This document shows, one piece after another, positions 37,296 to 46,495 of a DNA stretch of 64,000 bases; the first letter of the stretch is position 1; every line of letters starts with the position of its first letter. A program made the translations under genes and the position numbers. The notes beneath the pieces are model-generated. The model saw nothing but the letters and a program-made list of their open reading frames with translations, did no database searches and was not told the origin of the DNA. Source of the DNA: Cupriavidus pauculus (GTDB lineage Bacteria; Pseudomonadota; Gammaproteobacteria; Burkholderiales; Burkholderiaceae); NCBI RefSeq assembly GCF_003854935.1, contig NZ_CP033970.1:310001-374000 (forward strand), read 5' to 3'.

Positions 37296-38346
37296 CCGCC
37301 GCTGGCACACGCTGCGCACGTTGCTGGTGCTGCTGGCGGTGCTGGCGGGCCCGGCGGACGCCGCCGCGCCCGACCCCGCCCTGGACGCGCGCGTGCACGC
37401 GCTGGCGCAGCAGTTGCGCTGCATGGTCTGCCAGAACCAGACGCTGGCCGATTCCAACGCGCCGCTGGCCGTGGACCTGCGTGGGCAGATCCGCGCGCAG
37501 ATGGCCCAGGGCGCCAGCGATATGGCGATCAAGGATTTCCTGGTCCAGCGCTACGGCGACTTCGTGCTCTACGATCCGCCGTTCAAGCCGGCCACGTGGG
37601 CGCTGTGGCTCGGCCCGTTCGCGCTGCTGGCCGGCATCGTGGCGATGCTGTGGCGGCGCCGGCGGGCCACGGCGACGGCCGCGCTGGCGGCGGGCGAAAT
37701 CCTCCCGCCCCGGCCGGCAGAACCGCCACCGCCCCGCCGCGCCGGCGCGCGCTGGACGTCGGCCGCGCTGTGCCTGTGCCTGCCGCCGGCCGCGGCGGCG
37801 ATCTACCTGCACCTGGGCAACCCGTCGGCGGTCTGGCAGCGGGCCGATGCGCACGACCTGTCCGGCGACACGCACGCGCCCCAGATCGGCCAGATCGAGG
37901 CCATGTTGGACCAGCTCGCGCGCCGGCTGCAGGCCAAGCCCGACGACGCCACGGGCTGGACCATGCTCGCGCGCTCGTACACGGTGCTCGAACGGTTCGA
38001 CGATGCCGCCTCGGCCTACGCCCGGGCCATTGCGCTGGCGCCCGGCGTGGCCTCGCTCCATTCCGACTACGCCGACGTGCTGGCGAGCCTGGACGATGGA
38101 TCGCTCGAAGGCCGGGCGATGACCGAGATCCGCGCCGCGCTGGCCCACGACCCGGAAGACCCGAAGGGCCTGGCGCTGGCGGCCAGCGCCGCCGCCCAGC
38201 GCGGCGACGTGGCGCAGGCCATCGACTACTGGCAGCGGCTGTACCGGCTGCTGCCGCCCGATTCCCAGACCGCCACGCGCATCGCCGCCAATATCGCGGC
38301 GGCACAGGGCGCCGGGGCGCCGGCCAATGCCGCCACGCCGCGCTGA
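37288..38346 (+). CDS. ccmH: Cytochrome c maturation protein CcmH (with fused CcmI-like TPR domain)
   Basis: The product is 352 aa. The ATG at 37288 is preferred because GGAG lies 6 bases upstream; the ATG at 37282 touches that site. The N-terminal CcmH domain has LRCMVCQNQ (Cys45, Cys48) and a membrane helix (about 105-122). A second helix near 150-170 and tetratricopeptide repeats (about 205-330) follow, so CcmH and CcmI are fused as in E. coli. Last gene of the nap-ccm unit. Confidence 0.94.
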   Translation: MPSRRWHTLRTLLVLLAVLAGPADAAAPDPALDARVHALAQQLRCMVCQNQTLADSNAPLAVDLRGQIRAQMAQGASDMAIKDFLVQRYGDFVLYDPPFKPATWALWLGPFALLAGIVAMLWRRRRATATAALAAGEILPPRPAEPPPPRRAGARWTSAALCLCLPPAAAAIYLHLGNPSAVWQRADAHDLSGDTHAPQIGQIEAMLDQLARRLQAKPDDATGWTMLARSYTVLERFDDAASAYARAIALAPGVASLHSDYADVLASLDDGSLEGRAMTEIRAALAHDPEDPKGLALAASAAAQRGDVAQAIDYWQRLYRLLPPDSQTATRIAANIAAAQGAGAPANAATPR

Positions 38347-38504
38347 ACCTGCGGCACGGCGCCACATCGTCCGGAATTCATTGCATCTGCCACGAAAAGG
38401 TTGCAGTTAGCGCATCCCGTTCCGGGAAACGCCTCGCCTTGTCTGCCGACAAGTGGCCCGAAAGTGAATGCCGCCACAATGCCGCAATTTGGGCGTCGGC
38501 CACA

Positions 38505-38996
38505 GTGACAGCGAAACGGAACAGGGAACGATACGCGCCGGAATGCGGCGCGGCGGCAGGCAGCGAACCGCGGCACGGCCGTCTGGCGCTGGCCCTGCCG
38601 GTGCGGGCGCCCGAGGAATGCCGCCCCGCCCCGCCCGCCCGGCACGTCAGCACCACGCACCTGCGCCGCTTTGTGCTGCTGATGCAATACGAGTCCGCCG
38701 TGGCGGCCGAGCACTACACGGGCGTCCGGGCCGCGTCGATCCGCTATGCGGTGCAGCGGCTGGAGGAACGGCTGGGCACGGCGCTGTTCAACCGCTCCCC
38801 CTCGGCCATGTCGCCCACGGCCGCCGCCGATCGCCTGTATCCGTGTGCCGTGCGCCTGCTGGACATGTGGGACACGCTGACCGGCGGATCTGCGCACGAC
38901 GCCTCGCAATCCCAGCGCTCTCCCCAGGCTCCGCAAGGCCCCGATGCCCCGGACGCCTGCGACGCCTCGCTGCCGCCCGGCCCCCTGTGGGAGTAA
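38505..38996 (+). CDS. LysR-like HTH-only protein or gene remnant
   Basis: The frame contains a clear LysR-type winged HTH (HLRRFVLLMQYESAVAAEH, then AVQRLEERLGTALFNRS) but stops about 70 residues later in a Ser/Gln/Pro/Asp-rich tail. The effector-binding domain of about 200 residues is missing. No ATG precedes the HTH; GTG at 38505 is one possible start, GTG at 38601 another, and neither has a ribosome binding site. It could be a short DNA-binding protein or a decayed regulator. Confidence 0.42.
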   Translation: MTAKRNRERYAPECGAAAGSEPRHGRLALALPVRAPEECRPAPPARHVSTTHLRRFVLLMQYESAVAAEHYTGVRAASIRYAVQRLEERLGTALFNRSPSAMSPTAAADRLYPCAVRLLDMWDTLTGGSAHDASQSQRSPQAPQGPDAPDACDASLPPGPLWE

Positions 38997-39086
38997 CGGA
39001 AGCGGTCTGCCAGTGGCTGTCTGGCATCGGCCAGCCACCCTTCCATCGTAGAATGGCCAATTACTTGGCAACCCCGGGGTTCACCC

Positions 39087-40148
39087 ATGGCCGATCGTGA
39101 CGGTCTGCATCACAAGACATTCCTGCTGTTGCTGGCGATGGTCACCATCGCATTTTTCTGGATCCTGCTGCCGTTCTACGGCGCCGTGTTCTGGGGCGCC
39201 GTGCTGGCCATCATCTTCGCGCCGCTGCAACGGCGGCTGGTCAACACGCTGCGCGGCCGCACCAACGTGGCCGCGCTGCTGACCCTGATACTGGTACTGG
39301 TGCTGGTCATCCTGCCGGTCACGGTCATCACGATGTCGCTGATCCAGGAAGGCGTGAACCTGTACGACAGCATCCGCTCGGGCCAGATCAACTTTGGCCA
39401 CTACTTCCAGTCCGCCGCCGACGCGCTGCCGCCGTTCGTGCGCGACATGCTGGCCCGCGCCAACCTGGCCAGCGTGTCCGACCTCAAGGACAAGCTCAGC
39501 GCCAGCGCGCTGGTGGCCAGCCAGGCCGTGGCCACCCGGGCGCTCAGCATCGGCCAGAACACGGCCCAGTTCATGATCGGCTTCGGCATCATGCTGTACC
39601 TGCTGTTCTTCCTGCTGCGCGACGGGCCCGTGCTGTCGCGCAAGCTGCGGCTGGCCGTGCCGCTCAGCGCCAGCCACAAGCAGCACCTGATCCAGAAGTT
39701 CACCACCGTCGTGCGCGCGACGGTCAAGGGCAATATCGCCGTGGCCGTGGTGCAGGGCGTGCTGGGCGGCGGCATCTTTGCCGTGCTCGGCATCCAGGGC
39801 GCGCTGCTGTGGGGCGTGGTGATGGCCTTCCTGTCGCTGCTGCCGGCCGTGGGCGCGGGGCTGATCTGGGCGCCGGTGGCGGTCTACTTCCTGCTGACCG
39901 GCGCCATCCTCAAGGGCTGCATCCTGATCGGCTTCGGCGTGCTGGTGATCGGCCTGGTGGACAACGTGCTGCGCCCCATCCTGGTCGGCAAGGACACGCA
40001 GATGCCGGACTACGTGGTGCTGATTTCCACGCTGGGCGGCATGGCGCTGTTCGGGCTGAACGGCTTTGTCATCGGCCCGCTGATCGCGGCGCTGTTCATC
40101 GCCTGCTGGGACCTCAACAACACCGAGGACCCGGCCGACCTGCACTGA
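39087..40148 (+). CDS. AI-2E family (PerM/UPF0118) membrane transporter
   Basis: The product is 353 aa, with ATG at 39087. Eight hydrophobic segments and the family C-terminus (ISTLGGMALFGLNGFVIGPL) are visible. Members have been linked to autoinducer-2 export, Na+/H+ antiport and other transport, so the substrate cannot be assigned. It follows the HTH-only ORF by 90 bases and precedes a LysR gene by 15. Confidence 0.9.
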   Translation: MADRDGLHHKTFLLLLAMVTIAFFWILLPFYGAVFWGAVLAIIFAPLQRRLVNTLRGRTNVAALLTLILVLVLVILPVTVITMSLIQEGVNLYDSIRSGQINFGHYFQSAADALPPFVRDMLARANLASVSDLKDKLSASALVASQAVATRALSIGQNTAQFMIGFGIMLYLLFFLLRDGPVLSRKLRLAVPLSASHKQHLIQKFTTVVRATVKGNIAVAVVQGVLGGGIFAVLGIQGALLWGVVMAFLSLLPAVGAGLIWAPVAVYFLLTGAILKGCILIGFGVLVIGLVDNVLRPILVGKDTQMPDYVVLISTLGGMALFGLNGFVIGPLIAALFIACWDLNNTEDPADLH

Positions 40149-40163
40149 CCCGGGCGCCCGACC

Positions 40164-41069
40164 ATGGACCGACTCCAGGCGATGAAGACGTTCGTGGCCG
40201 TCGTGGAATGCGGCGGCTTCACGCCGGCCGCGCGCCGGCTGGACGCGTCGCTGAGCGTGGTGAGCCGCATCGTTACCGACCTGGAGACCCACCTGGGCGT
40301 GCGGCTGCTGACGCGCACCACGCGCGTGGTGCGGCCCACGGCCACCGGCGCCGCCTACTACGAGAACTGCCGCCGCATCCTGGCCGAGATCGACGAGGCC
40401 GAACTGGCCGCCGCCGGCAGCCACGAGGCGCCGCGCGGGCGGCTGTCGATCACCGCGTCGGTGCTGTTCGGGCGCCGCTTCGTGACGCCGGTGGTGGTGG
40501 AATACCTGCGGCGCTACCCCGAGGTCGACGTCGACTGCCTGTTCATCGACCGCATCGTCAATTTCATCGACGAGGGGATCGACGTCGGCGTGCGGATTGG
40601 CGAGTTGCCGAGTTCGTCGCTGCAGGCCATCCCCGTGGGCCGCGTGCGGCGGGTGGTCTGCGCCGCGCCCGACTACCTGTCGCGCTACGGCACGCCGGGT
40701 TCGCCCGATGACCTGGCGGCCCATGCCGTGATCCAGACCACCGGCATCTCGACCGCGCCGGAGTGGCGCTTTCAGCACAACGGCGAGCCGATGCCAGTGC
40801 GGCTGACCCCGCGCATGGCCACCACGACCAATGACTCGGCCATCGCCGCGGCCGTGTCCGGCTTCGGGCTGGTACGTGTGCTGTCCTACCAGATTGCCGA
40901 CGAAGTGCGCGACGGCCGCCTGCGGATCGTGCTGGCCGACTTCGAGCCGCCGCCGCTGCCCATCCACATCATCCACCGCGAAGGCCGCCACGCGATGCAC
41001 AAGGTGCGGGCCTTCATCGACCTGGCTGTCGATACGCTGCGCGGCACGGCGTCGCTGAACGGCGGCTGA
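40164..41069 (+). CDS. LysR-type regulator
   Basis: The product is 301 aa. The N-terminus ([29 protein letters not shown]) and the [23 protein letters not shown]-terminus place it in the large DsdC/AaeR-like LysR subgroup. The HTH is at residues 5-62, the effector domain at 92-295. It lies 143 bases upstream of a glutathione transferase gene in the same direction, which may be its target (inference). Confidence 0.92.
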   Translation: MDRLQAMKTFVAVVECGGFTPAARRLDASLSVVSRIVTDLETHLGVRLLTRTTRVVRPTATGAAYYENCRRILAEIDEAELAAAGSHEAPRGRLSITASVLFGRRFVTPVVVEYLRRYPEVDVDCLFIDRIVNFIDEGIDVGVRIGELPSSSLQAIPVGRVRRVVCAAPDYLSRYGTPGSPDDLAAHAVIQTTGISTAPEWRFQHNGEPMPVRLTPRMATTTNDSAIAAAVSGFGLVRVLSYQIADEVRDGRLRIVLADFEPPPLPIHIIHREGRHAMHKVRAFIDLAVDTLRGTASLNGG

Positions 41070-41148
41070 GCGCCGCCCGGCCGCATTCTTCTGGAATCCA
41101 CAAGAGTCCCTTCGGCGGCCGCCCGTTTTTCCGCCTGATCGGGCTGTC

Positions 41149-41154
41149 TATAGT
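41149..41154 (+). promoter_or_regulatory. Possible -10 element of the GST gene
   Basis: TATAGT lies 59 bases before the glutathione transferase ATG in the 143-base intergenic region. No good -35 hexamer is at 16-18 bases, so an activator may be needed. A short inverted repeat GCACGG/CCGTGC lies between this box and the gene. Confidence 0.35.
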
Positions 41155-41212
41155 CGATCCGTACCCGGCACGGCTTCTCCGTGCCGCAACAATCGACCCA
41201 GGACCCCCGATC

Positions 41213-41824
41213 ATGAAACTCTACGGACACCCGCTCTCCGGCCACGCCCACCGCGCCTGGCTGTACCTCTCACTGCTCGGCCAGCCGGCCGAATGGGTCG
41301 ACGTCGACCTGCTGGCCCGCGCCCACAAGACGCCCGAATTCCTGGCCATGAACCCGTTCGGCCAGGTGCCGGTGCTGGTGGATGGCGACACGGTCGTCAA
41401 CGATTCCAACGCGATCCTGGTCTACCTGAGCAACAAGCTCGGCCGCACCGACTGGCTGCCGGAAGCGCCGGCCCAGGCCGCCGCCGTGCAGCGCTGGCTG
41501 TCGGTGGCCGCCGGCGACCTGGCGTTCGGGCCGGCCCGGGCGCGGCTGGTGACCGTGTTCAAGGCCCCGCTGGACAGCGAGGACGCCATCTCGCGTGCCC
41601 ACGTCCTGCTCAGGCGCATGGACGACGCGCTGGCCGCCACAGGGTGGATCGCCGCCGACCATCCGACCATTGCCGACGTGGCGCTCTACAGCTACACCGC
41701 CCGCGCGCCGGAAGGCTTCGTCGACCTTGCCGAATATCCCAACGTGCGCCAATGGCTGGCCCGCGTGGAGGCGCTGCCGGGCTTCGTGCCGTTCCAGCAG
41801 ACCGCCGTCGGCCTTGCCGCCTGA
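41213..41824 (+). CDS. Glutathione S-transferase family protein
   Basis: The product is 203 aa, ATG at 41213. The thioredoxin-like N-terminal domain is at 1-75 ([15 protein letters not shown], cis-Pro in [11 protein letters not shown], glutathione-binding SNAILVYL) and the helical domain at 85-200. It probably conjugates or reduces a small electrophile with glutathione. It precedes an FMN-binding oxidase-like gene by 43 bases, so the two may form a detoxification pair. Confidence 0.92.
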   Translation: MKLYGHPLSGHAHRAWLYLSLLGQPAEWVDVDLLARAHKTPEFLAMNPFGQVPVLVDGDTVVNDSNAILVYLSNKLGRTDWLPEAPAQAAAVQRWLSVAAGDLAFGPARARLVTVFKAPLDSEDAISRAHVLLRRMDDALAATGWIAADHPTIADVALYSYTARAPEGFVDLAEYPNVRQWLARVEALPGFVPFQQTAVGLAA

Positions 41825-41867
41825 GCCTTAACCGTTCCGATTCGCCCCGTTGCCGAAGGAGCCCGCC

Positions 41868-42848
41868 ATGACCCCGCATCCCGCCGCCCACGCCGCCATC
41901 CAGCCCGGTACGCCCTGGCATACCGGCGAACGCCAGCTCCAGGCCAGCATCGGCGTGGAGACGCGGCTGGCCGAGGTGGGGCCGCGCGTGGTGCGCGACT
42001 ACATGCCGGACCAGCACCGCGACTTCTTTGCGATGCTGCCGTCGATCGTGATCGGCACGGTGGCGCCCGATGGCCGCCCGTGGGCCACGGTGCGCGCCGG
42101 CCAGCCGGGCTTCCTGCATTCGCCCGATCCGCGCCGGCTGGACGTGACACTGGTGCGCGACGCCGACGACCCGGCCGACGCAGGCATGGAGGACGGCAAC
42201 GCCATCGGCCTGCTCGGCATCCAGCCGGCCACGCGGCGGCGCAACCGGATGAACGGCGCCGTGCATCGCGCCGACGCGCGGCATTTTCATGTGGCGGTGG
42301 GCCAGAGCTTTGGCAACTGCCCGCAGTACATCCAGAAACGGGCGCCGATCTTTATCCGCGACGCCGACACGCCGGCCCCGGTGGCACCCGAGGTGCTGAA
42401 CGCGCTGGACCCCCGCGCGCGCACGCTGATCCGCCACGCCGACTCGTTCTTCGTGGCGACCTATGTCGACCTGCCGGATGGCCAGCGCCAGGTGGATGTG
42501 TCGCACCGTGGCGGCAAGCCCGGCTTTGTCCGCGTGGACGACGACGGCGGCCTGACCATCCCGGACTTCGCCGGCAATACGTTCTTCAACACGCTGGGGA
42601 ATATCGTGGCCAACCCGGTGGCGGGGCTGGTATTCGTCAGCTACGCAACGGGCGACCTGCTGCAGATGACCGGCCGTGCCGAGGTACTGACCGATTCGCC
42701 GGACATCGCCCGCTTCGAGGGCGCCCAGCGGCTGTGGCGCTTTGTGCCGGAACAGGTCATCCGCCGCGATTCGGCGCTGCCGCTGCGCTGGGACATCGAC
42801 CCGGACGGCGCGTCACCGCAGGCGCTGGCGACGGGGAGCTGGGGTTGA
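41868..42848 (+). CDS. Pyridoxamine 5'-phosphate oxidase-like FMN-binding protein
   Basis: The product is 326 aa from the ATG at 41868 (GAAGGAGCCCGCC); an upstream TTG is unlikely. Two PNPOx-like split-barrel halves are suggested: residues 55-110 (IVIGTVAPDGRPWATVRAG) and 195-270 (FFVATYVDLPDGQRQVDVSHRGGKPGFV). The family includes flavin reductases and oxidases of unknown substrate. Follows the GST gene. Confidence 0.85.
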   Translation: MTPHPAAHAAIQPGTPWHTGERQLQASIGVETRLAEVGPRVVRDYMPDQHRDFFAMLPSIVIGTVAPDGRPWATVRAGQPGFLHSPDPRRLDVTLVRDADDPADAGMEDGNAIGLLGIQPATRRRNRMNGAVHRADARHFHVAVGQSFGNCPQYIQKRAPIFIRDADTPAPVAPEVLNALDPRARTLIRHADSFFVATYVDLPDGQRQVDVSHRGGKPGFVRVDDDGGLTIPDFAGNTFFNTLGNIVANPVAGLVFVSYATGDLLQMTGRAEVLTDSPDIARFEGAQRLWRFVPEQVIRRDSALPLRWDIDPDGASPQALATGSWG

Positions 42849-42908
42849 GGGGTGGGCGGATTGGCTGGGGGGGTACTGGCGGGGACAGGTCGCAAATTGC
42901 ACCTCGGT

Positions 42909-42948
42909 GCCCTCTCCCCCGGCCCCTCTCCCGCGGGCGGGAGAGGGG
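42909..42948. repeat. REP-like palindromic element, copy 1
   Basis: GCCCTCTCCCCCGGCC precedes a perfect 11-bp hairpin, CCCCTCTCCCG (42923-42933) with CGGGAGAGGGG (42938-42948), 4-base loop. It lies between converging genes. A related, incomplete copy is at 49075-49097. This CCCTCTCCC/GGGAGAGGG type is a common extragenic repeat in GC-rich proteobacteria. It may also help end transcripts from both sides. Confidence 0.75.
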
Positions 42949-43000
42949 AGAAAACACAGCGCTATTCAGGGCGCAGCGTCTGGAATCGTGGGAGCGGGTC

Positions 43001-43516
43001 TCACCCGCCTGTCGCTTCCCGCACCGCCCCGGCCACCCACTGCGCCAGCATCCGCAGCGCGGTGAGGTCCTCGGCGGTCCACGTCTCCACCGCAGCCAGG
43101 TAGTTGAACGTGCCGATCACCGTGCCGCCGTGGCACAGCGGCACGTTGACCACGCCGTTCAGGCCCAGGTTGCGGATGGTGGCGATATCGTCGAACACGG
43201 CGGCCAGGGCCGTGTCGCCTTCGCCGACGAAGACTTCGCCGCGTTCCAGCAGCTGGCGGGTCCAGGCGGTGTCGCCCTTGACCTTCTTGCCGCCCACCGG
43301 GTACGCGGCCGGGTCCGACGACCAGAGCCGGCGGATTTCGCGGGTCGGCACGTCCCAGGCGTTGATGGTCAGCAGGCCGGGCCCGACGATGTCGAGCGTG
43401 GCCTGGCCCACCGCGTCCATGACGGCCTGCGGCGTGGCGGCCGCGCGCAGGCGGTCGAACAGCGGGTGCAGGTGCGCCTGCCAGTGGCCCAGCGTATCCA
43501 CGCTTTCCATCCTCAT
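43001..43516 (-). CDS. GAF-domain protein
   Basis: The product is 171 aa from the ATG at 43516, which overlaps the stop of the Bug gene (ATGA). A single GAF domain covers residues 15-165 (LNGVVNVPLCHGGTVIGTFNYL, then TAEDLTALRMLAQWVAGAV). No catalytic or DNA-binding domain is attached. It may sense a small ligand. Co-translation with a periplasmic binding protein is unusual and suggests it senses or signals the same substrate (inference). Confidence 0.85.
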   Translation of the reverse strand: MRMESVDTLGHWQAHLHPLFDRLRAAATPQAVMDAVGQATLDIVGPGLLTINAWDVPTREIRRLWSSDPAAYPVGGKKVKGDTAWTRQLLERGEVFVGEGDTALAAVFDDIATIRNLGLNGVVNVPLCHGGTVIGTFNYLAAVETWTAEDLTALRMLAQWVAGAVREATGG

Positions 43517-44490
43517 TCCCCGTGGATGCCCAGGTCCTTGATCAGCTTGCCGTAGCGGTCCGCGTCGCGGCGCAGGATCTTGCCGAATTCCTGCGGCGTC
43601 GACGTGGCCGTTTCCACGCCGATGGCATCCATCTTGGCCTTGACCTCGGGCAGCGTCATCACGCGGTTGATCTCGCGGTTCAGGCGCGCCACCAGGTCGG
43701 CGGGCATGTTCTTCGGGCCGAAGGCGCCGTACCAGACCGACAGCTCGTAGCCGGGAATGGTCTCGCCGACGGTCGGCACGTTGGGCAGCAGCGGCGAGCG
43801 CTTGGCCTCCGTCACGGCCAGCAGCTTCAGCTTGCCGCCCTTCACGTGCGGCAGCGTCTGCGTGCCGGCCGAGAACAGCAACTGGGTCTGCCCCGCCACG
43901 GTGTCCACCACGGCCGGGGCGCCGCCCTTGTACGGCACGTGCAGCATCTGCACGCCGGCCATCTTCTCGAACAGCACGGCGCTCAGGTGGTTGGTGGAGC
44001 CCGGGCCGGCGCTGGCGTAGGCCAGCTTGCCGGGGTTGGCCTTGGCGTAAGCGATCAGTTCCTTGACGTTGCTGGCCGGCACCGACGGGTTCACGACCAT
44101 CGTGTTGGTCACGTAGGCCAGCAGGCCCAGCGGCGTGAAGTCGTCCACGCCCTTGAACGGCATGTTGGCCATCAGCGCCGGGTTCATCGCGTGCGTGCTC
44201 ATCGAGCCGATCAGCAGCGTGTAGCCGTCCGGCTGCGCGCGCGCGACCATGGCCGAGCCGATGTTGCCCGACGCACCGGGCTTGTTGTCGACGATCACCG
44301 GCTGGCCCAGCGACTTCGTCAGGTGCTCGGACAGCACGCGCGCCAGGATGTCGGTGGACCCGCCGGCGGCCCAGGGCACGATCAGCGTGACGGGCTTGGC
44401 CGGATAGGCGTCGGCGGCACCGGCGTGGCCGGCGAACGACATCGCCAGTGCGGCGGCACCGCACAGCAGGCTCTTGAATACGGACCTCAT
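43513..44490 (-). CDS. Bug-family (TctC-like) periplasmic substrate-binding protein
   Basis: The product is 325 aa from the ATG at 44490 (AAGGGGAG upstream). The signal peptide ends near GHAGAADAYPAKP. Bug motifs are VTLIVPWAAGGSTDIL, VDNKPGASGNIGSAMV, HVPYKGGAPAVVDTVAGQTQ and VPTVGETIPGYE. It lies 46 bases after the gamma-glutamyltransferase gene and is coupled to the GAF gene. No TctA/TctB. Confidence 0.94.
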   Translation of the reverse strand: MRSVFKSLLCGAAALAMSFAGHAGAADAYPAKPVTLIVPWAAGGSTDILARVLSEHLTKSLGQPVIVDNKPGASGNIGSAMVARAQPDGYTLLIGSMSTHAMNPALMANMPFKGVDDFTPLGLLAYVTNTMVVNPSVPASNVKELIAYAKANPGKLAYASAGPGSTNHLSAVLFEKMAGVQMLHVPYKGGAPAVVDTVAGQTQLLFSAGTQTLPHVKGGKLKLLAVTEAKRSPLLPNVPTVGETIPGYELSVWYGAFGPKNMPADLVARLNREINRVMTLPEVKAKMDAIGVETATSTPQEFGKILRRDADRYGKLIKDLGIHGE

Positions 44491-44536
44491 GATGCAACTC
44501 CCCTTCTGTCTTCGGACTTCTCGATGTAATCGGGCT

Positions 44537-46366
44537 TTAGCGGCCCACTGCGTAACCCTGCATGCCGCGCGCGTTGGCGCCGGCGCGCAGCACCAGCCGG
44601 CCGCGCGCGTCGCGCTCGCGCGTGCAGGCCGACATGCGGCCTTCCGACCAGTCTTCACCCACGCGAACTTCGTGCCCGCGCGCGCGTAGCGCGTCCACGG
44701 TGGCAGCCGGGAAGCGCGATTCGACGGTAATGCGGTTCAGCGTCGTCTGGCGCGGCCAGAACGACTGCGGGAAATGGTCGATATGCCACGCGGGCGCGTC
44801 GATCGCCTCCTGCAGGTTCATGCCGTGCACCGCGTGGCGCATGAAGAACGCCAGCGACCACTGGTCCTGCTGGTCGCCGCCGGGCGTGCCGAAGACCATG
44901 TACGGCTCGCCGTCGCGCAGGCACAGCGACGGCGACAACGTGGTGCACGGGCGCTTGCCCGGTGCCAGCGTGTTGGGTAGCCCCGGTTCCAGCCACGTCA
45001 TCTGCAGCCGCGTGTTCAGCGCGAAACCCAGCGACGGGATGGTCGGGCTCGACGACAGCCAGCCGCCCGACGGCGTGGCCGCCACCATGTTGCCGTGGCG
45101 GTCGATCACGTCGATATGGCAGGTATCGCCGACAAAGACCTCGCGCTCGGCCCATTCGCTGACCGGCGGCAGCGCGGCAAACGTGGGCTCGCCGATGCCG
45201 AAGCGCGTGTCGGCCACGGCCAGCGTGCGCTCGGCCACGCCAAGGTCCGGCATGCGCGGCGCCAGGCCGCCCAGCGCGCCGGGCAGCATCGCCGTCGACG
45301 CTTGGTCGCCGATCAGCGCGGCGCGCGCGGCCAGGTACTGCGGGTCCAGCAGCGCGCGCAGGCGGCTGTCGGTGAACAGCGGATCGCCGTACCACGCGGT
45401 GCGGTCGGCCATCGCCAGCTTGGCGGCCTCGGCAATCTTGTGCACGAATTCGGGCGACGTGGGCGCGTGGGCGTCCAGCCCAGCGTGGCGCAGCATGCCA
45501 AGCTGCTGCAGGAACATCGGCCCCTGGCTCCAGATGTCGCACTTGGCCACCGCGTAGCGGCCGAAGTCCAGCGAGACCGGCGCCTCGACCGTGGGCGTCC
45601 AGCCCGCCAGGTCGTCGTAGCGCAGCAGGCCGGTGTGCTTTTCGCCCGTGGTGTCGCGCACGGGGGTGTCGCGGCAGTAGGCGTCGATGGCTTCGGCCAC
45701 GAAGCCGCGGTACCAGCACTGCATCGCGGCGTCGATCTGGCCGGTGCGGCTGTCGCTGGCGGCCATGGCGGTCTCCACCACGCGCGTGTAGGTATCGGCC
45801 AGCACCGGCAGCGTGTGCAGCGCGCCGGGGCGCGGCACCTTGCCGTCGGGCAGCCAGGTATCGGCCGAGCTGTGCCATTCGTCGCGGAACAGCGACTCGA
45901 CGGCCAGGATGGCCTGCGAGATACGCGGCACCAGCGGAAAGCCGTTGCGCGCGTAGCCGATGGCGGGCGCCAGCACGTCGGCCACCGACCACGTGCCGTG
46001 GTCGCGCAGCATCGTCAGCCATGCGCCGAACGCGCCGGGCACCGTGGCGGGCATCAGGCCGATGCCGGGCATCAGTTCCATGCCCTGGCGGCGCAGTGCC
46101 TCGGGGTCCGCCAGCGCCGGGGCCGGGCCCTGGCCGCAGACCGCGCGCACGGCGCGGTCCTTTTCGCTCCAGAACAGGATCGGCACCTCGCCGCCGGGGC
46201 CGTTCAGGTGCGGCTCCACCACCTGCAGCACGAAGCCCGCCGCCACCGCCGCGTCGAAGGCATTGCCGCCGCGTTCCAGCACGCCCATCGCCGTCTGCGT
46301 GGCCAGCCAGTGGGTGGAAGCGGCGACGCCGAAGGTGCCGACGATCTCGGGGCGTGTCGTGAACAT
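44537..46366 (-). CDS. Gamma-glutamyltransferase (Ntn-hydrolase) family protein
   Basis: The product is 609 aa, ATG at 46366 with GGAG 10 bases upstream. The family shows in the N-terminal half (ASTHWLATQTAMGVLERGGNAFDAAVAA). Autocatalytic cleavage should release a small subunit starting at the Thr near residue 415 (GDTCHIDVID), followed by GNMVAATPSGGWL and the GGDQQDQWSLAFFMRH segment. There is no obvious signal peptide, unlike classical periplasmic GGT, so a cytoplasmic amidase- or cephalosporin-acylase-like role is possible. First gene of a three-gene unit with Bug and GAF genes. Confidence 0.88.
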   Translation of the reverse strand: MFTTRPEIVGTFGVAASTHWLATQTAMGVLERGGNAFDAAVAAGFVLQVVEPHLNGPGGEVPILFWSEKDRAVRAVCGQGPAPALADPEALRRQGMELMPGIGLMPATVPGAFGAWLTMLRDHGTWSVADVLAPAIGYARNGFPLVPRISQAILAVESLFRDEWHSSADTWLPDGKVPRPGALHTLPVLADTYTRVVETAMAASDSRTGQIDAAMQCWYRGFVAEAIDAYCRDTPVRDTTGEKHTGLLRYDDLAGWTPTVEAPVSLDFGRYAVAKCDIWSQGPMFLQQLGMLRHAGLDAHAPTSPEFVHKIAEAAKLAMADRTAWYGDPLFTDSRLRALLDPQYLAARAALIGDQASTAMLPGALGGLAPRMPDLGVAERTLAVADTRFGIGEPTFAALPPVSEWAEREVFVGDTCHIDVIDRHGNMVAATPSGGWLSSSPTIPSLGFALNTRLQMTWLEPGLPNTLAPGKRPCTTLSPSLCLRDGEPYMVFGTPGGDQQDQWSLAFFMRHAVHGMNLQEAIDAPAWHIDHFPQSFWPRQTTLNRITVESRFPAATVDALRARGHEVRVGEDWSEGRMSACTRERDARGRLVLRAGANARGMQGYAVGR

Positions 46367-46407
46367 GAGGGAATGACTCCTTTTGCAGGCATTTGCAACG
46401 TGATTCG

Positions 46408-46432
46408 AGTATAGGCAGCCGGGATAACTGCC
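46408..46432. promoter_or_regulatory. GGT/LysR divergent promoter elements
   Basis: On the minus strand TATACT (46413-46408) is a good -10, 42 bases before the GGT start. Just upstream, GGCAG-N9-CTGCC (46414-46432) is a perfect inverted repeat. It sits where a LysR-type regulator would touch RNA polymerase. The divergent LysR gene starts 63 bases further on. Confidence 0.55.
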
Positions 46433-46495
46433 AACATCGAATTTCTTATCGTTGTATTACCATCCGGTTATACCTGCCCCGGACCTGCCTTTCCC

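Noticed and set aside
39081-41000. 639-codon minus-strand frame
   Set aside because: Antisense to the AI-2E transporter and LysR genes; His/Gln/Arg-rich shadow composition.
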